From the NCBI GenBank assembly GCA_963847965.1, contig CAWKCG010000015.1:101419-165418 (forward strand): a stretch of DNA of 64,000 nt, in the 5' to 3' direction. Shown here piece by piece: positions 1 to 9,200 of this stretch. The stretch's first letter is position 1. The number at the start of each line of letters is the position of its first letter. The DNA is from Palsa-504 sp963847965 (GTDB taxonomy: Bacteria; Actinomycetota; Actinomycetes; Streptosporangiales; Streptosporangiaceae). A model generated the notes under the pieces. It was not told where the DNA came from, did not search any database, and saw only the letters and a program-made list of their open reading frames with translations. Position numbers and translations under genes: made by a program.

Positions 1-1117
1 CGGCAGGCATCGACTCCCCGGTGACCAGCGACGTGTCGACGGCCGAGCCTCCCTCGACCACGACCCCGTCCGTGGCGATCTTCTCCCCTGGGCGGACCAC
101 GAACAGGTCTCCCACGGCGAGCTCGTCGACCGCGACCCGCCGCTCGGCGCCCTCGCGCAGCACCGCCACCGTCTTGGCGCCCAGGGCCGCCAGCGCGGCC
201 AGCGCCGAACCCGACCGGTCACGGGCCCGCGCCTCCAGGTACCGGCCCGCCAGCACCGCCGTGGTCACCCCTGCGGCGGCCTCCAGGTACAGGGTCTGCC
301 CGCTGGCCTGGCCGAAGGTGAAAGCGAACGACATCTTCATCCCGGTCATGCCCGCGCCGCCGAACAGCAGCGCGTACACCGACCAGCCGAACGAGGCCGC
401 GACTCCGAGGCTGACCAGGGTATCCATCGTCGCGGCCCCGTACCCGAGCCCGTACCAGGCGGCCCGGTGCAGCGGCCAGGCCCCCCAGGTCGCGACCGGC
501 GCGGCCAGCAGCAGGCTCACCCACTGCCAGCCGGCGAACTGCGCGGCCGGCACCATGGCCAGCACGATGACCGCCGCGGCCAGCGGGACGCAGACCGCCA
601 GCCGCCGGGCCAGCACCCGGGTCGCCGGGTCGGCGCCCGCTGCCTTGTCCTGCGCGGGCGGGGCCGGCCGGGCCGCGGTGTAGCCGACCGACTCGATCAC
701 GCCGACCAGCTCGCCGACGTCGCGCCCCCCGGTGCTGGCGAAGTAGGCCCGCCCGGTGGCGTAGTTGACGGTGGCCGCCACGCCGTCCAGCCGGTTCAGC
801 CGCCGTTCGATCCGGGCGGCACACGATCCGCAGGTCATCCCGCCGACGACGAGCTCGGCCCCGGCCATGGTCCCGGTTTGCCTGGTTCCGGTGCCGCTCA
901 CGAATGCCCGCCCCGCAGCCGGACGGCGGGCGGGACCTGCCTGGCCGCCAGAGCGGCCCATGTTCATGCCGCCCATGCCGCCACCGCTCATGCCCGGGTA
1001 GCTGACCTGGGAATGCGAAATCGTCACGGGGCCCAGGTGAGATCCGGCCACGTGGGCGCCGAGGAAGATCGCCGCGAGCAGGATCACGAACCCGACGAGC
1101 TTGGCCTCCCGGATCAC
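1..1117 (-). CDS. Heavy-metal (copper-type) P1B ATPase, 3' end beyond window, with N-terminal membrane extension
   Basis: Exports a soft metal, most likely Cu(I), across the membrane using ATP. Read from GTG 1117 (GAGGTGA upstream) the frame is open to the window edge. It encodes a hydrophobic helix (about residues 6-24), a Met/Gly-rich stretch near residues 45-58, then an HMA domain with MTCGSC (C96, C99), several membrane helices, and the actuator motif TGES near nucleotides 12-23. The CPC/DKTG parts lie outside the window, so the metal is inferred from the CopZ-like neighbour. The extension is odd: one extra helix before a cytosolic HMA domain conflicts with the usual topology, so translation may instead start at GTG 901 (GGGGCGGG upstream) or ATG 868. 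Family assignment is firm; the start is not. Confidence 0.85.
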   Translation of the reverse strand, partial: MIREAKLVGFVILLAAIFLGAHVAGSHLGPVTISHSQVSYPGMSGGGMGGMNMGRSGGQAGPARRPAAGRAFVSGTGTRQTGTMAGAELVVGGMTCGSCAARIERRLNRLDGVAATVNYATGRAYFASTGGRDVGELVGVIESVGYTAARPAPPAQDKAAGADPATRVLARRLAVCVPLAAAVIVLAMVPAAQFAGWQWVSLLLAAPVATWGAWPLHRAAWYGLGYGAATMDTLVSLGVAASFGWSVYALLFGGAGMTGMKMSFAFTFGQASGQTLYLEAAAGVTTAVLAGRYLEARARDRSGSALAALAALGAKTVAVLREGAERRVAVDELAVGDLFVVRPGEKIATDGVVVEGGSAVDTSLVTGESMPA

Positions 1118-1297
1118 CGGCTCACCTCGCCGACCCGCAGGTACCACGATGACGGAAGGTTACCCGGATGACACGCCGGCCTCGACACCCCGGCCGGAAC
1201 ATGAACCAAATGTCATCTCGCCTCTCCGGGGACGGTCATCAGGGCTACACCGTACTCCGGGCGCTAGCCTGGGCCGACGCGGGGCCGCCGGCTCGGC

Positions 1298-1303
1298 TAC
1301 GAT
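1298..1303 (+). promoter_or_regulatory. Probable -10 box of a leaderless copZ-like transcript
   Basis: TACGAT lies 7 bases before the GTG at 1311, the spacing seen for leaderless actinobacterial transcripts, and no Shine-Dalgarno sequence is visible before that GTG. No convincing -35 box is seen. Confidence 0.4.
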
Positions 1304-1310
1304 CATTATC

Positions 1311-1517
1311 GTGTCAACTCGCTCCTTTGCGGTCACGGGCATGAGCTGCGAACACTGCGCCAGCGCGATCCGCGCCGAGATCAGCAGGCTCCCCGGCATC
1401 ACCGCCGTCGACGTTGACGTCACGGCGGGCACCGTCTGCGTCACCGGCGACCCGCTTCCCGGCGACACTCCACTGCGTGAGGCCATCGAGGAAGCCGGTT
1501 ACGAGTTCGCCGGCTAG
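1311..1517 (+). CDS. copZ: CopZ-like copper chaperone (HMA domain)
   Basis: A 68-residue cytosolic metallochaperone made of a single HMA domain with MSCEHC (C13, C16), the Cu(I)-binding CxxC loop; it would hand copper to the ATPase encoded divergently next to it. The GTG at 1311 gives the normal family length. An upstream in-frame ATG at 1101 would add 70 low-complexity residues with no homology, so it is not used. The likely leaderless start and the divergent ATPase suggest a shared copper-responsive control region between 1118 and 1310. Metal identity is inferred from family and context. Confidence 0.85.
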   Translation: MSTRSFAVTGMSCEHCASAIRAEISRLPGITAVDVDVTAGTVCVTGDPLPGDTPLREAIEEAGYEFAG

Positions 1518-1737
1518 GCCAGGGCCAAGCGGATCACCCCACCGCGCCTCTTGGCGGGATGGCCTGGCTGAGTCAACCCCGACGACCACACCTCCAACGT
1601 CTCCCTGGTCAGCTCATCGCGCAGCTGCCAGCACGGCCTGCCCGCAGGATCGCTCCGCAGCACGCCGACCGCCCATGGCTGCGCGCTGACGCATTTACAG
1701 TAACGTCCGCGCCGGTCTTATTTCTCCGATCGAGGCT

Positions 1738-1817
1738 AATACCCTAGCCGGGTTCTCCGAATACCCTCCCTAGGTTTATCAAATACCTCTACGGGGTTTC
1801 GCGTCCCTGCGGGATAT
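1738..1817 (+). promoter_or_regulatory. Array of three operator-like sites with 22-bp period
   Basis: AATACCC begins at 1738 and 1760 and AATACCT at 1782, each followed by a GGGTT- or AGGTTT-type right half, giving imperfect inverted repeats (AATACCC, 5-base spacer, GGGTT). The period is exactly 22 bp, about two helical turns, so bound proteins would lie on one DNA face. A weaker palindrome (CCCTGCGGG) follows at 1805-1813. The half-sites resemble CsoR-type copper operators. The rest of the 1518-2040 gap is AT-richer than its surroundings and shows no gene. Confidence 0.5.
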
Positions 1818-2040
1818 GCCGATCAGGGCCTATCCTACCTGCATGTTGCCCGCAATAAGGTAACGGAGCAATATTTTTTGTTGCTAACTCTTGAACCACG
1901 GAAAACCGGCCTTTAGTATTTGCGGCATTCCCGGATGGACGGAGCGGCAGACTCCGTCGGTCCGCGTCCCACTTGAGATCTGTTTCCGATGACGACCATC
2001 CAATACGGGCGTCCGGGCCAGGAACGCGAGGAGAGCCGGA

Positions 2041-3053
2041 TGAGCGAGATCGCGGCCGTGGGAACCCGTCCCGCGTGGCGGGCCAGGCTGGGCACCTCGG
2101 CCGAGGTGGTCAGGGGAGCCCCCAACGTCAGGCGGCGGCTGCAGCTGGCGCTGGCCGGGATATGGCTGCTCGTCGGCCTCTTGCAGTACCAGTCCTTCAT
2201 GTTCTCCAGTGGTTTTCACCAGATGCTGGCAGGAACGGCGGCCGGGAACCCGGGTGCTGTTGCCAGCCCGATCACCTGGAACGCCACGCTCGTCGCGCAA
2301 CACCCCGTGCTGCTGAATTCGATCTTTGCTACGATCCAGGTGCTGCTGGCGATCGGGATCGCATGGCGGCCGACGGTCCGGCTGGCGCTGGCCGCCTCGA
2401 TCGCCTGGGCGCTCGGCGTGTGGTGGTTCGGCGAGGGGCTCGGGATGGCGCTGACCAGCAGCGCGAGCCCGGTCAACGGTGCCCCGGGCGCCGTGATCAT
2501 CTACGCGCTGCTCGCGGTGCTGCTGTGGCCGTCCGACCGCGACAGGGCGGCGCCGTTCACCGCGGCGCGCGCGGTGGGGGCCCCGGTCGCGCGGGCGCTG
2601 TGGCTGGTGCTGTGGCTCAGCCTGGCCTACTTCGCGCTGCTGCCGGGCAACCGGGCGCCGCAGGCGCTGAACGGCATGATCGCGGGCATGGAAAGCGGCG
2701 AGCCCGGCTGGCTGGCGGCCCTCGACCGGGGCGCCGCCTCGCTCGTCGCCCACCAGGGCCTGGCCGCCTCGATCGTGCTGGCCGCCGCCCTGGTGATCAT
2801 CGCCGCCGGCGTGTACCTGCCGCGGCCGGCCGCCGTGGCCACCCTGGTCCTAGCCATCGTGGTCGCCGCGGTGATCTGGGTATTCGGCGAGGCCTTCGGG
2901 ACCATCTTGGCCGGCGGGGCCACCGATCCCAACTCCGGGCCGCTGCTCATCCTGTTGGCGCTCACCTACTGGCCGGTCAGGACCACGGTCGCGGCGCCGG
3001 CGCGCACCGCCCCGGCCCCGGCCGGTCTCGGCGAAGGGACGGTCGCATCATGA
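2041..3053 (+). CDS. Polytopic membrane protein, copper-locus associated
   Basis: A 337-residue integral membrane protein with about eight hydrophobic helices separated by short loops. ATG 2041 is chosen because AGGAGAG lies 6-12 bases upstream; the in-frame ATG at 1989 has no such signal. I do not recognise catalytic motifs. It overlaps the next gene by four bases (ATGA at 3050-3053), so the two are translationally coupled, and it follows the 22-bp operator array. A membrane partner of the DUF5134-like protein in metal or redox handling is an inference from context only. Confidence 0.8.
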
Positions 3054-3868
3054 TCCCCGGCTGGATCCTGGACGTCTTCGCCGCGGTCATGCTCGTGGTC
3101 GCGGCGGTGAGCGCGACCCGCCTGGTTGTGGCGCGGCCATGGCGGCAGGGGGCGCAGCAGGTGGCCCTGGCCGACATCGACATCTCGCACCTGCTGATGG
3201 CTATCGCGATGGCGGGCATGCTGGTCGCGAGCCTGCAGACGCTGCCGAACGGCGCGTGGTCGGTGATCTTCGCCGTGATGACCGCCTGGTTCGGCTACCG
3301 GGTGATCCGGGACACCCAAGTCAGCGGCGTCCGCGCGCTGGCGGGCGGGCACTGCGCACCGCACCTTATCCATGCCGCGGCCATGCTGTACATGTTCATG
3401 GCCTTCACGGCGCCCGTGGCACATGGGTCGGGCGGTATGGGTGGCATGGCCGGCGGCATGAGCGGCATGGGAACCCTGCAGCTGCCGTTCCTGGCGTTCG
3501 TCTTCGCGCTCCTGCTGATCGGCTACAGCATCTGGGACATGGACCAGCTCTCCGGCCCCGGCGCCAGCGGGCACTACAGCCTCGCCGTGGCTCGCGTGGC
3601 GCCGTCCGGCGCCGTGCTGGTCGGCGTCGCGGCCCCAGGTGGGGCCGGACCGGGTGCTCACACCCTCTCTGCCCTGCCCAGCGACCAGGGCAGAGCAACC
3701 GTGGCCGCCGGGTCGGCCGTGACCGGTCAGACGCTGCCAGCGGGCGCCGCCAACGCCAACGGCCCGGGGGGCAGTACGGGCCGGGGCGTCCTCGCCCCGT
3801 GGGTGGCAACCAGCTGCCGGATCGCGATGGGCGTCACCATGGCGTTCATGCTGCTGATCATGATCTAA
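3050..3868 (+). CDS. DUF5134-like membrane protein with Met/Gly-rich loop
   Basis: 272 residues beginning at the ATG inside the ATGA overlap with the previous gene. It has several hydrophobic helices; a loop near residues 125-142 is rich in Met, Gly and His (HGSGGMGGMAGG type), followed by two more helices, a Ser/Ala/Gly-rich linker and a final helix. DUF5134 proteins have this general architecture; function is unknown. The Met-rich loop resembles Cu(I)-binding segments and resembles the stretch in the ATPase extension 2 kb away, which supports a copper role. That role is inference. Confidence 0.75.
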   Translation: MIPGWILDVFAAVMLVVAAVSATRLVVARPWRQGAQQVALADIDISHLLMAIAMAGMLVASLQTLPNGAWSVIFAVMTAWFGYRVIRDTQVSGVRALAGGHCAPHLIHAAAMLYMFMAFTAPVAHGSGGMGGMAGGMSGMGTLQLPFLAFVFALLLIGYSIWDMDQLSGPGASGHYSLAVARVAPSGAVLVGVAAPGGAGPGAHTLSALPSDQGRATVAAGSAVTGQTLPAGAANANGPGGSTGRGVLAPWVATSCRIAMGVTMAFMLLIMI

Positions 3869-3920
3869 CGGTGCCCCCCTGGCCGGCCACGTGCCGGGAT
3901 GTCGGCGGGCGAACCGGGTG

Positions 3921-4748
3921 TCAGCTCTCCGGCCGGGCGGGACCCAGGCCCCAGGACGCGGCGGCGAACATGGTCAGGACGAATAGCACGAACGTGATCG
4001 CGTGCACGCTGGTGCAGTACAGGCAGATGCTCCCGATGAGGAATAGCTCGGCGTAGAGCAGGTACAGCACGAACCCCATGCCGACGACGAGCGCTCCGAT
4101 CCTGATCAGGTGGATCTCGCGCCGGGTGGCCCGCCACGCCCACGGGCTCATGATCGCGACCATGAACAGGTAGAACGCCAGCCCGAGGACGGCGACGGGG
4201 ATGCCGAACACGTACGACTGCGCGCTGGTGGTCACCTTCGTGCAGTCCACCAGCCCGGCGGTCTCGGAGCACCCGGCCAGCGTCGACTGCGTGAAGTGCG
4301 CGATGGTGAGATACGTCGACACGCCCAGGCCGGCCAGGGCCAGCAGGAACGTGGTCAGCCGCAGCCACGGCGGGACCGCCGGTCCTCCCGACAGGAGGTC
4401 GGTCAGCGTGCCCTTGACCTTCGCCAGCATCCCGTCGCGCGGCGCCTGCTCGCTCCTCGGCTTGAGGGTCCGCGCCTGGCCGTTGGCGCGGCCCGCGCCG
4501 TTCCGGCTCGCCGCGCCGTCCCTGCCGGTCTTGACCGTGGCGCCGGTCTTGACCGCGGCGCCGGTCTTGACCGCGGCGCCGGTGTCGGTCGCGGCGGCGC
4601 CTTTGGTGACGGGACCGGTCTTGACGGCCGTGCCCGGTCTGGTCGCGGTGCCGCCCTGGTTGGCGCGGCCGGCTGCGGCGTTGCCGCTCCGGGCCGCGCT
4701 GGCCCGCGCGCGGGCGTTCCTGGCTCGGCTTGACTTCGACGCTGTCAT
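3921..4748 (-). CDS. Vitamin K epoxide reductase (VKOR) family protein
   Basis: Membrane quinone-linked oxidoreductase that re-oxidises a thioredoxin-like partner to make extracytoplasmic disulfides. 275 residues: a long basic, low-complexity N-terminal region (1-120) with a short tandem repeat (TGAAVK units, 18 bp at DNA level near 4540-4590), then four or five helices. All four expected cysteines are present: C160 and C169 in the loop and the C242-x-x-C245 active site (CLYC). It lies 78 bp downstream of the DsbA-like gene on the same strand, the usual functional pair in actinobacteria. Confidence 0.9.
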   Translation of the reverse strand: MTASKSSRARNARARASAARSGNAAAGRANQGGTATRPGTAVKTGPVTKGAAATDTGAAVKTGAAVKTGATVKTGRDGAASRNGAGRANGQARTLKPRSEQAPRDGMLAKVKGTLTDLLSGGPAVPPWLRLTTFLLALAGLGVSTYLTIAHFTQSTLAGCSETAGLVDCTKVTTSAQSYVFGIPVAVLGLAFYLFMVAIMSPWAWRATRREIHLIRIGALVVGMGFVLYLLYAELFLIGSICLYCTSVHAITFVLFVLTMFAAASWGLGPARPES

Positions 4749-4826
4749 CCGGGCTTGCCTCCGGTGCTCTCGCGGCTACTGGGCCTGACGCCCGATTTTA
4801 CCCGGGCCAGGCCAGCGCGCCAGGGA

Positions 4827-5780
4827 TCAGATCTGGCTCTGCAGGGACTGGATGTTGCTGGTGCACACGGAGGCGGGCGTGTTGCCGGTGATCCCGCAGA
4901 TCGCCGCCGTGATGTAGTTCGCCAGCCCGTCGATCGCCTTGGCGACTGTGCTGTTCGGGTTCGACAGATCGGCCCCGACCTGCTCCCAGGTCAGCCCGGC
5001 CAGAATGCCCGGGTCGTAGCTGGCCCCCGCGATCAGGTACTTGTTGCCGAAATCGACGAACGGGATCGCGCCCTGATCGCCGGCCGGGACGTTCGGCGGG
5101 ACGTCGTACTTGGTCAGCAGCGCGTTCTCCGCCTTGGTGGGCGTCTGGAGGGGGTAGTAGTAACTGTTCTTGGTGTCCGGGACGTTGGTGTACGTCTCCA
5201 CGTGAGTGAACGTCAGGTACTGGCTGGTGTACGTGGCGTGGAGGAACGTCCAGCTCGGCGTGTTCGGGTCCGGCTCAGACTCACCGGCCCCGTTCGCCTG
5301 GGCGGAGTGCACGGTACCAAGGCCGGTGAACGTGCCGAACCTGCTCAGCGCCACCACCAGCCCCCAGCGCTCGGCCGCGCAGTACGGGCAGAACTCGGCG
5401 CCGATGTAGAGCATCTCGGGCTTGCCGTTCTCGGTCAGCGCCGGCCCCTTGATCGTCAGGGGCAGCGCGGTGACCTCGCCGCTCCCCGAGCCCACGGCGT
5501 TCAGGGTGCTGGCCGGGACGCTCGTCGTGGTCTTGATGAGCGATGCCAGGGCCGAGCCCGTGGGGCCGTTGGGGGTATTGTCCGTCCCGGGCTTGCTGGT
5601 CAGCTTGACCACGACGAAAACCACGACGACCACCAGGACGACGAGGATGCTGCCCGACGCGATCAGGATCCGCCTGCGCTGCTCGGCACGACGGGCCGCC
5701 GCCTGCTGCGCGGCGATTTTCTCCCTGCGGGAGCTTTCGACCTTGGTTCTGCTTGCCTTGCCCATGCTCGCTTTATCCAA
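4827..5780 (-). CDS. DUF929 thioredoxin-fold protein, probable DsbA-like partner of VKOR
   Basis: 317 residues: basic coiled N-terminus (1-37), one transmembrane anchor (about 38-58), and an extracytoplasmic DUF929 domain with the thioredoxin-type site C131-P-Y-C134 (FCPYC). It would introduce disulfides into secreted proteins and be re-oxidised by the VKOR encoded downstream. ATG 5780 is used; ATG 5765 (fifteen bases in) is an equally possible start. The two genes run in the same direction and probably form an operon. Confidence 0.88.
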   Translation of the reverse strand: MDKASMGKASRTKVESSRREKIAAQQAAARRAEQRRRILIASGSILVVLVVVVVFVVVKLTSKPGTDNTPNGPTGSALASLIKTTTSVPASTLNAVGSGSGEVTALPLTIKGPALTENGKPEMLYIGAEFCPYCAAERWGLVVALSRFGTFTGLGTVHSAQANGAGESEPDPNTPSWTFLHATYTSQYLTFTHVETYTNVPDTKNSYYYPLQTPTKAENALLTKYDVPPNVPAGDQGAIPFVDFGNKYLIAGASYDPGILAGLTWEQVGADLSNPNSTVAKAIDGLANYITAAICGITGNTPASVCTSNIQSLQSQI

Positions 5781-5941
5781 CCCTTGTCAGGCCAGCGGCG
5801 GTCAGGCCTCACCCGCTGGTTTCCTTACCCGCGCCTGCGCGCGGGAGTAGCCCGTCATCCCGGTACCGCGCTCTATGGTAGGCGTTCTGGAGCACTTGCG
5901 CGCCCGAGCGCGGCGACTGGGACCGGCCTATCCGTCGCTGG

Positions 5942-6143
5942 TCACTGCGCGGCCGGGTGCGGCCCCTCCGCTGGCGTCCTGGGCCGGGCGCGCACCCCCA
6001 GGTAGGTGGCCGCCGCGACGCCGAGGTACGCCACGTAGACCATCAGTTGCAGCGGGGTGGGCGCATCGCTGTAGCCGAAGAAGCTGTGCAGCACGTCCCC
6101 GAGCGCGCTGTTCTCCGAGAGCAGCCTGGCCGAGTGTCGGCCG
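5942..6143 (-). pseudogene. C-terminal remnant of an FTR1/EfeU-type iron permease
   Basis: Reading the minus strand from about 6143 to the TGA at 5942 gives a segment with LSENSALGDVLHSFFGY followed by a hydrophobic helix and a short charged tail, which matches the last loop and helix of EfeU-like permeases (the SSVLGxxLxxLFGY region). No upstream part exists: 5' of it is the AT-rich promoter region of the next gene. It is therefore a truncated relic. The family call rests on recall of this motif. Confidence 0.5.
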
Positions 6144-6296
6144 GGGTCGGCTGGGGTAGGTCAGCGAATCTCTAGAGAATCTGGATTTTTTCTATATGGC
6201 CGCAGCAAATCTTGTAAGCTGGGCAAATGTGTTGCCGCCCAGGTGGGGGGCGGACTGCGGTGACGGTCTCGTGAGCGGAAGGTCGGCGAAGCCCTG

Positions 6297-9200
6297 GTGT
6301 TGCGCGTCGGCGTGCTTGGCCCGGTGGCCGCCTGGGAAGGCGATCAGGAGCTGCACCTGGGCCAGCCCAGGCAGCAGGCGGTTCTCGGCATCCTGGCCAT
6401 CCGCGCCAACCGGGTGATATCCCGCAGCGAACTCATCGACGCGGTCTGGGGGCACGACGCCCCGCCCAGCGCGGAGGGCGGGATCTACACCTATATCGCC
6501 GGGCTCCGCCGCATCATCGAGCCTGGCCGGTCCGCGCGCGGGCAAGGCCGCGTGCTGGTCTCGACCGCGGCGGGCTACGTGCTGCACCTGGTACCCGGCC
6601 AGCCGGACGCCGTGGCCTTCGAGCAACACCTGGGCCGGGCGCGCCAGCTGCGCAAGGGTGGTGACCTGGCCGGCGCGGTGAGTTCGCTCGACGCCGCGCT
6701 CGGGCTCTGGCGCGGTGTCGCGTTCGCCGGGGTACCGGGGCCCTTCGCGGAGACCGAGCGAACGCGGCTCGGCGAACTGCGCTCGGCGGCCACCGAGGAA
6801 CGGGCGGACGTCCTGCTCGCACTCGGCCGCCACGAGGAGGTCGTGCCCGACCTGACCGCGATGGTGGCGGACCAGCCCCTGCGCGAACGGATGCGCGGGC
6901 TGCTGATGATCGCGCTGTACCGCAGCGGCCGGCAGGCCGAATCCCTGCGGGTGTTCCAGGACGGCAAGCGCGCGCTGGCCGAGGAACTCGGCATCGATCC
7001 CGGCCTGGATCTGGCCCGCATCCACCAGCAGATCCTGAGCGCGGACCCGGCGCTGAACCTGGCCGACGGCCCGAACACCGCGAGCGCGGCCGACGGCAAC
7101 TCCGGCGCTGCCGGTGGCCTGGGCGGCGCGGGCCGCCCCGACGGCGCAGGTGACCCGGACGGCACGGCTCGGGCAGGCACGACGAGCGCGGTGCCGCCCC
7201 CGCGCCCCGGCGGACCTCGGATTCCGGACGGACAAGGCGCCGCTCGTGGGCCGGAATCCGGCGCGGGCCACCCGGCGACACGGCCCGGCGAGCAGGGCGT
7301 TCCCTGGCCGGCCCAGCTTCCGCTCGATGCGCATGGCTTCGCAGGCCGCCAGGACGAACTCAGGATGCTGCAGGCGATGCTGCCGCCGGCCAGGCGCCCG
7401 CGGGCAGGCGACTCCGTGCCCGTCGCCGTCATCTCTGGTACGGCCGGGGTTGGCAAGACCGCGCTGGCCATCCGCTTCGGCCGGCAGGTGGCCAGACGCT
7501 TCCCGGACGGCCAACTGTACGTCAACCTGCGCGGCCTGGACCCGGGCCAGCCGGCGATGGAACCTGTCGTGGCGCTGTGGTACCTCCTGGCCGGCCTGGG
7601 CGTGCCGCCGCACCGCTTCAGCACCAGCACCGAGGAACGGGCGGCCATGTACCGGAGCCTGGTCGACGGCAAGCGGATCCTGGTCGTGCTCGACAACGCG
7701 ACCAGCGCCGCCCAGGTCCGGCCGCTGCTCCCCGGCTCGCCGGGCTGCCTGGTGGTCGTGACCAGCCGCAATGAGCTGGCCGGGCTGGTGGCTGCGGAGG
7801 GCGCGGCACTGATCACGCTCGACGTGCTCAGCCACACCGAGGCGCGCGAGATGCTGGCCCGCAGGCTCGGCCGGGACCGGGTCGCGGCCGAGCCTGAGGC
7901 GGCCGACGAAATCGTCGAGGAATGCGCCAGGCTGCCGCTGGCGCTGAGCATCGCGGTCGGCCGCGCCGCGGGCCGGGCCGGGCATCCGCTGGCCGACCTC
8001 GCGGTCGAACTGCGGAACGCCAAGCGCAGGCTGGACGCGCTCGAGGCGGGCGACGTGGCCACCGACATGCGGGCGGTGCTCTCCTGGTCCTACGACCAGC
8101 TCAGCGAGTCGGCGGCGCGCATGTTCCGGCTGCTCGGCCTGCACCCGGGCCCGGACATCTCATCGTCGGCGGCGGCCAGCCTAGCCGGGATGCCCCGGGC
8201 CGAGGCGGGCGCTGCGCTGCGTGAGCTCGCCAGCACGCACATGATCGCCGAGCAGGTGCCCGGCCGCTTCACGTTCCACAACCTGCTCCGCACCTACGCC
8301 GCCGACCTGGCCGAGCGGTCCGACACCGAGCAGGACCGGCACGCCGCCGCGCACCGGATGCTCGACCACTACCTGCACACGGCGCTGGCAGCCTCGCAGC
8401 GGTTCAGCCCGTTCCGGTCACCGCTACGGCTCGGCCCGGCCCAGCCCGGTGTGCTGCCCGGCGACATGGCGGACAAGGAGCAGGCGATGGCCTGGTTCGA
8501 TGCCGAGCACCCTGTCCTGCTCGTGCTGATCCGCTACGCCGCCGACTACGGATTCGACACGCACGCCTGGCAGATCCCCTGGTCGCTCGGCCCGTTCTTC
8601 AACCGGCGCGGATGGTGGCGCTCGTATGTGGACAGCCAGGAGACCGCGCTGCGCGCCGCGCAGCGCCTTGGCGACAACCTCGCCCTCGCGCACGCGCACC
8701 ACCTGCTCGGCCACGCGCAGGCGCAGATGGGCGCCTACGACGCGGCCGACGCGAACTTCCTGCGGGCGCTGGACATGTTCCGGGAGCTGGAAGATCGGGC
8801 CAACGAGGCGATAGTGCTGAACGGCATGGCCGGCATGCTGGAGAAGCAGGAGCGCTACCCGGAGGCACTGGCCGTCGCGCTCGACGCGCTGCGGATGCTC
8901 AAGGCCGCCGGGCACTGGTGGACGCAGGCCACCCTGGAGAACGGGGTCGGCTGGCTGTATGCTCACCTGGGTCAGTACGACCAGGCGCTGGCCCACTGCC
9001 AGCGGGCCCTGGGCCTGCACCGGGAGTCCGGCCATCGCGGTGGCACCGCGGATACCATGGACAGCCTGGGCTTCATCTACCGGCACCTGGGTGATCTCGT
9101 CCAGGCCAAGGCCTACTACCGCCAGGCCATCGACGCCTACCGCGAGATCGGCGTCCCCTTCGGCCAGGGCCACTCGCTGAACGGGCTCGGCGATCTCCTC

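Noticed and set aside
1973..3868. One 631-codon open frame covering two genes
   Set aside because: Before 3050 the translation is Arg/Gly/Pro-rich shadow of the membrane protein in another frame; the ATGA overlap at 3050 marks the true start.
6192..8144. 650-codon minus-strand frame
   Set aside because: Antisense to the BTAD regulator, with His/Arg/Gln-rich composition typical of high-GC shadows.
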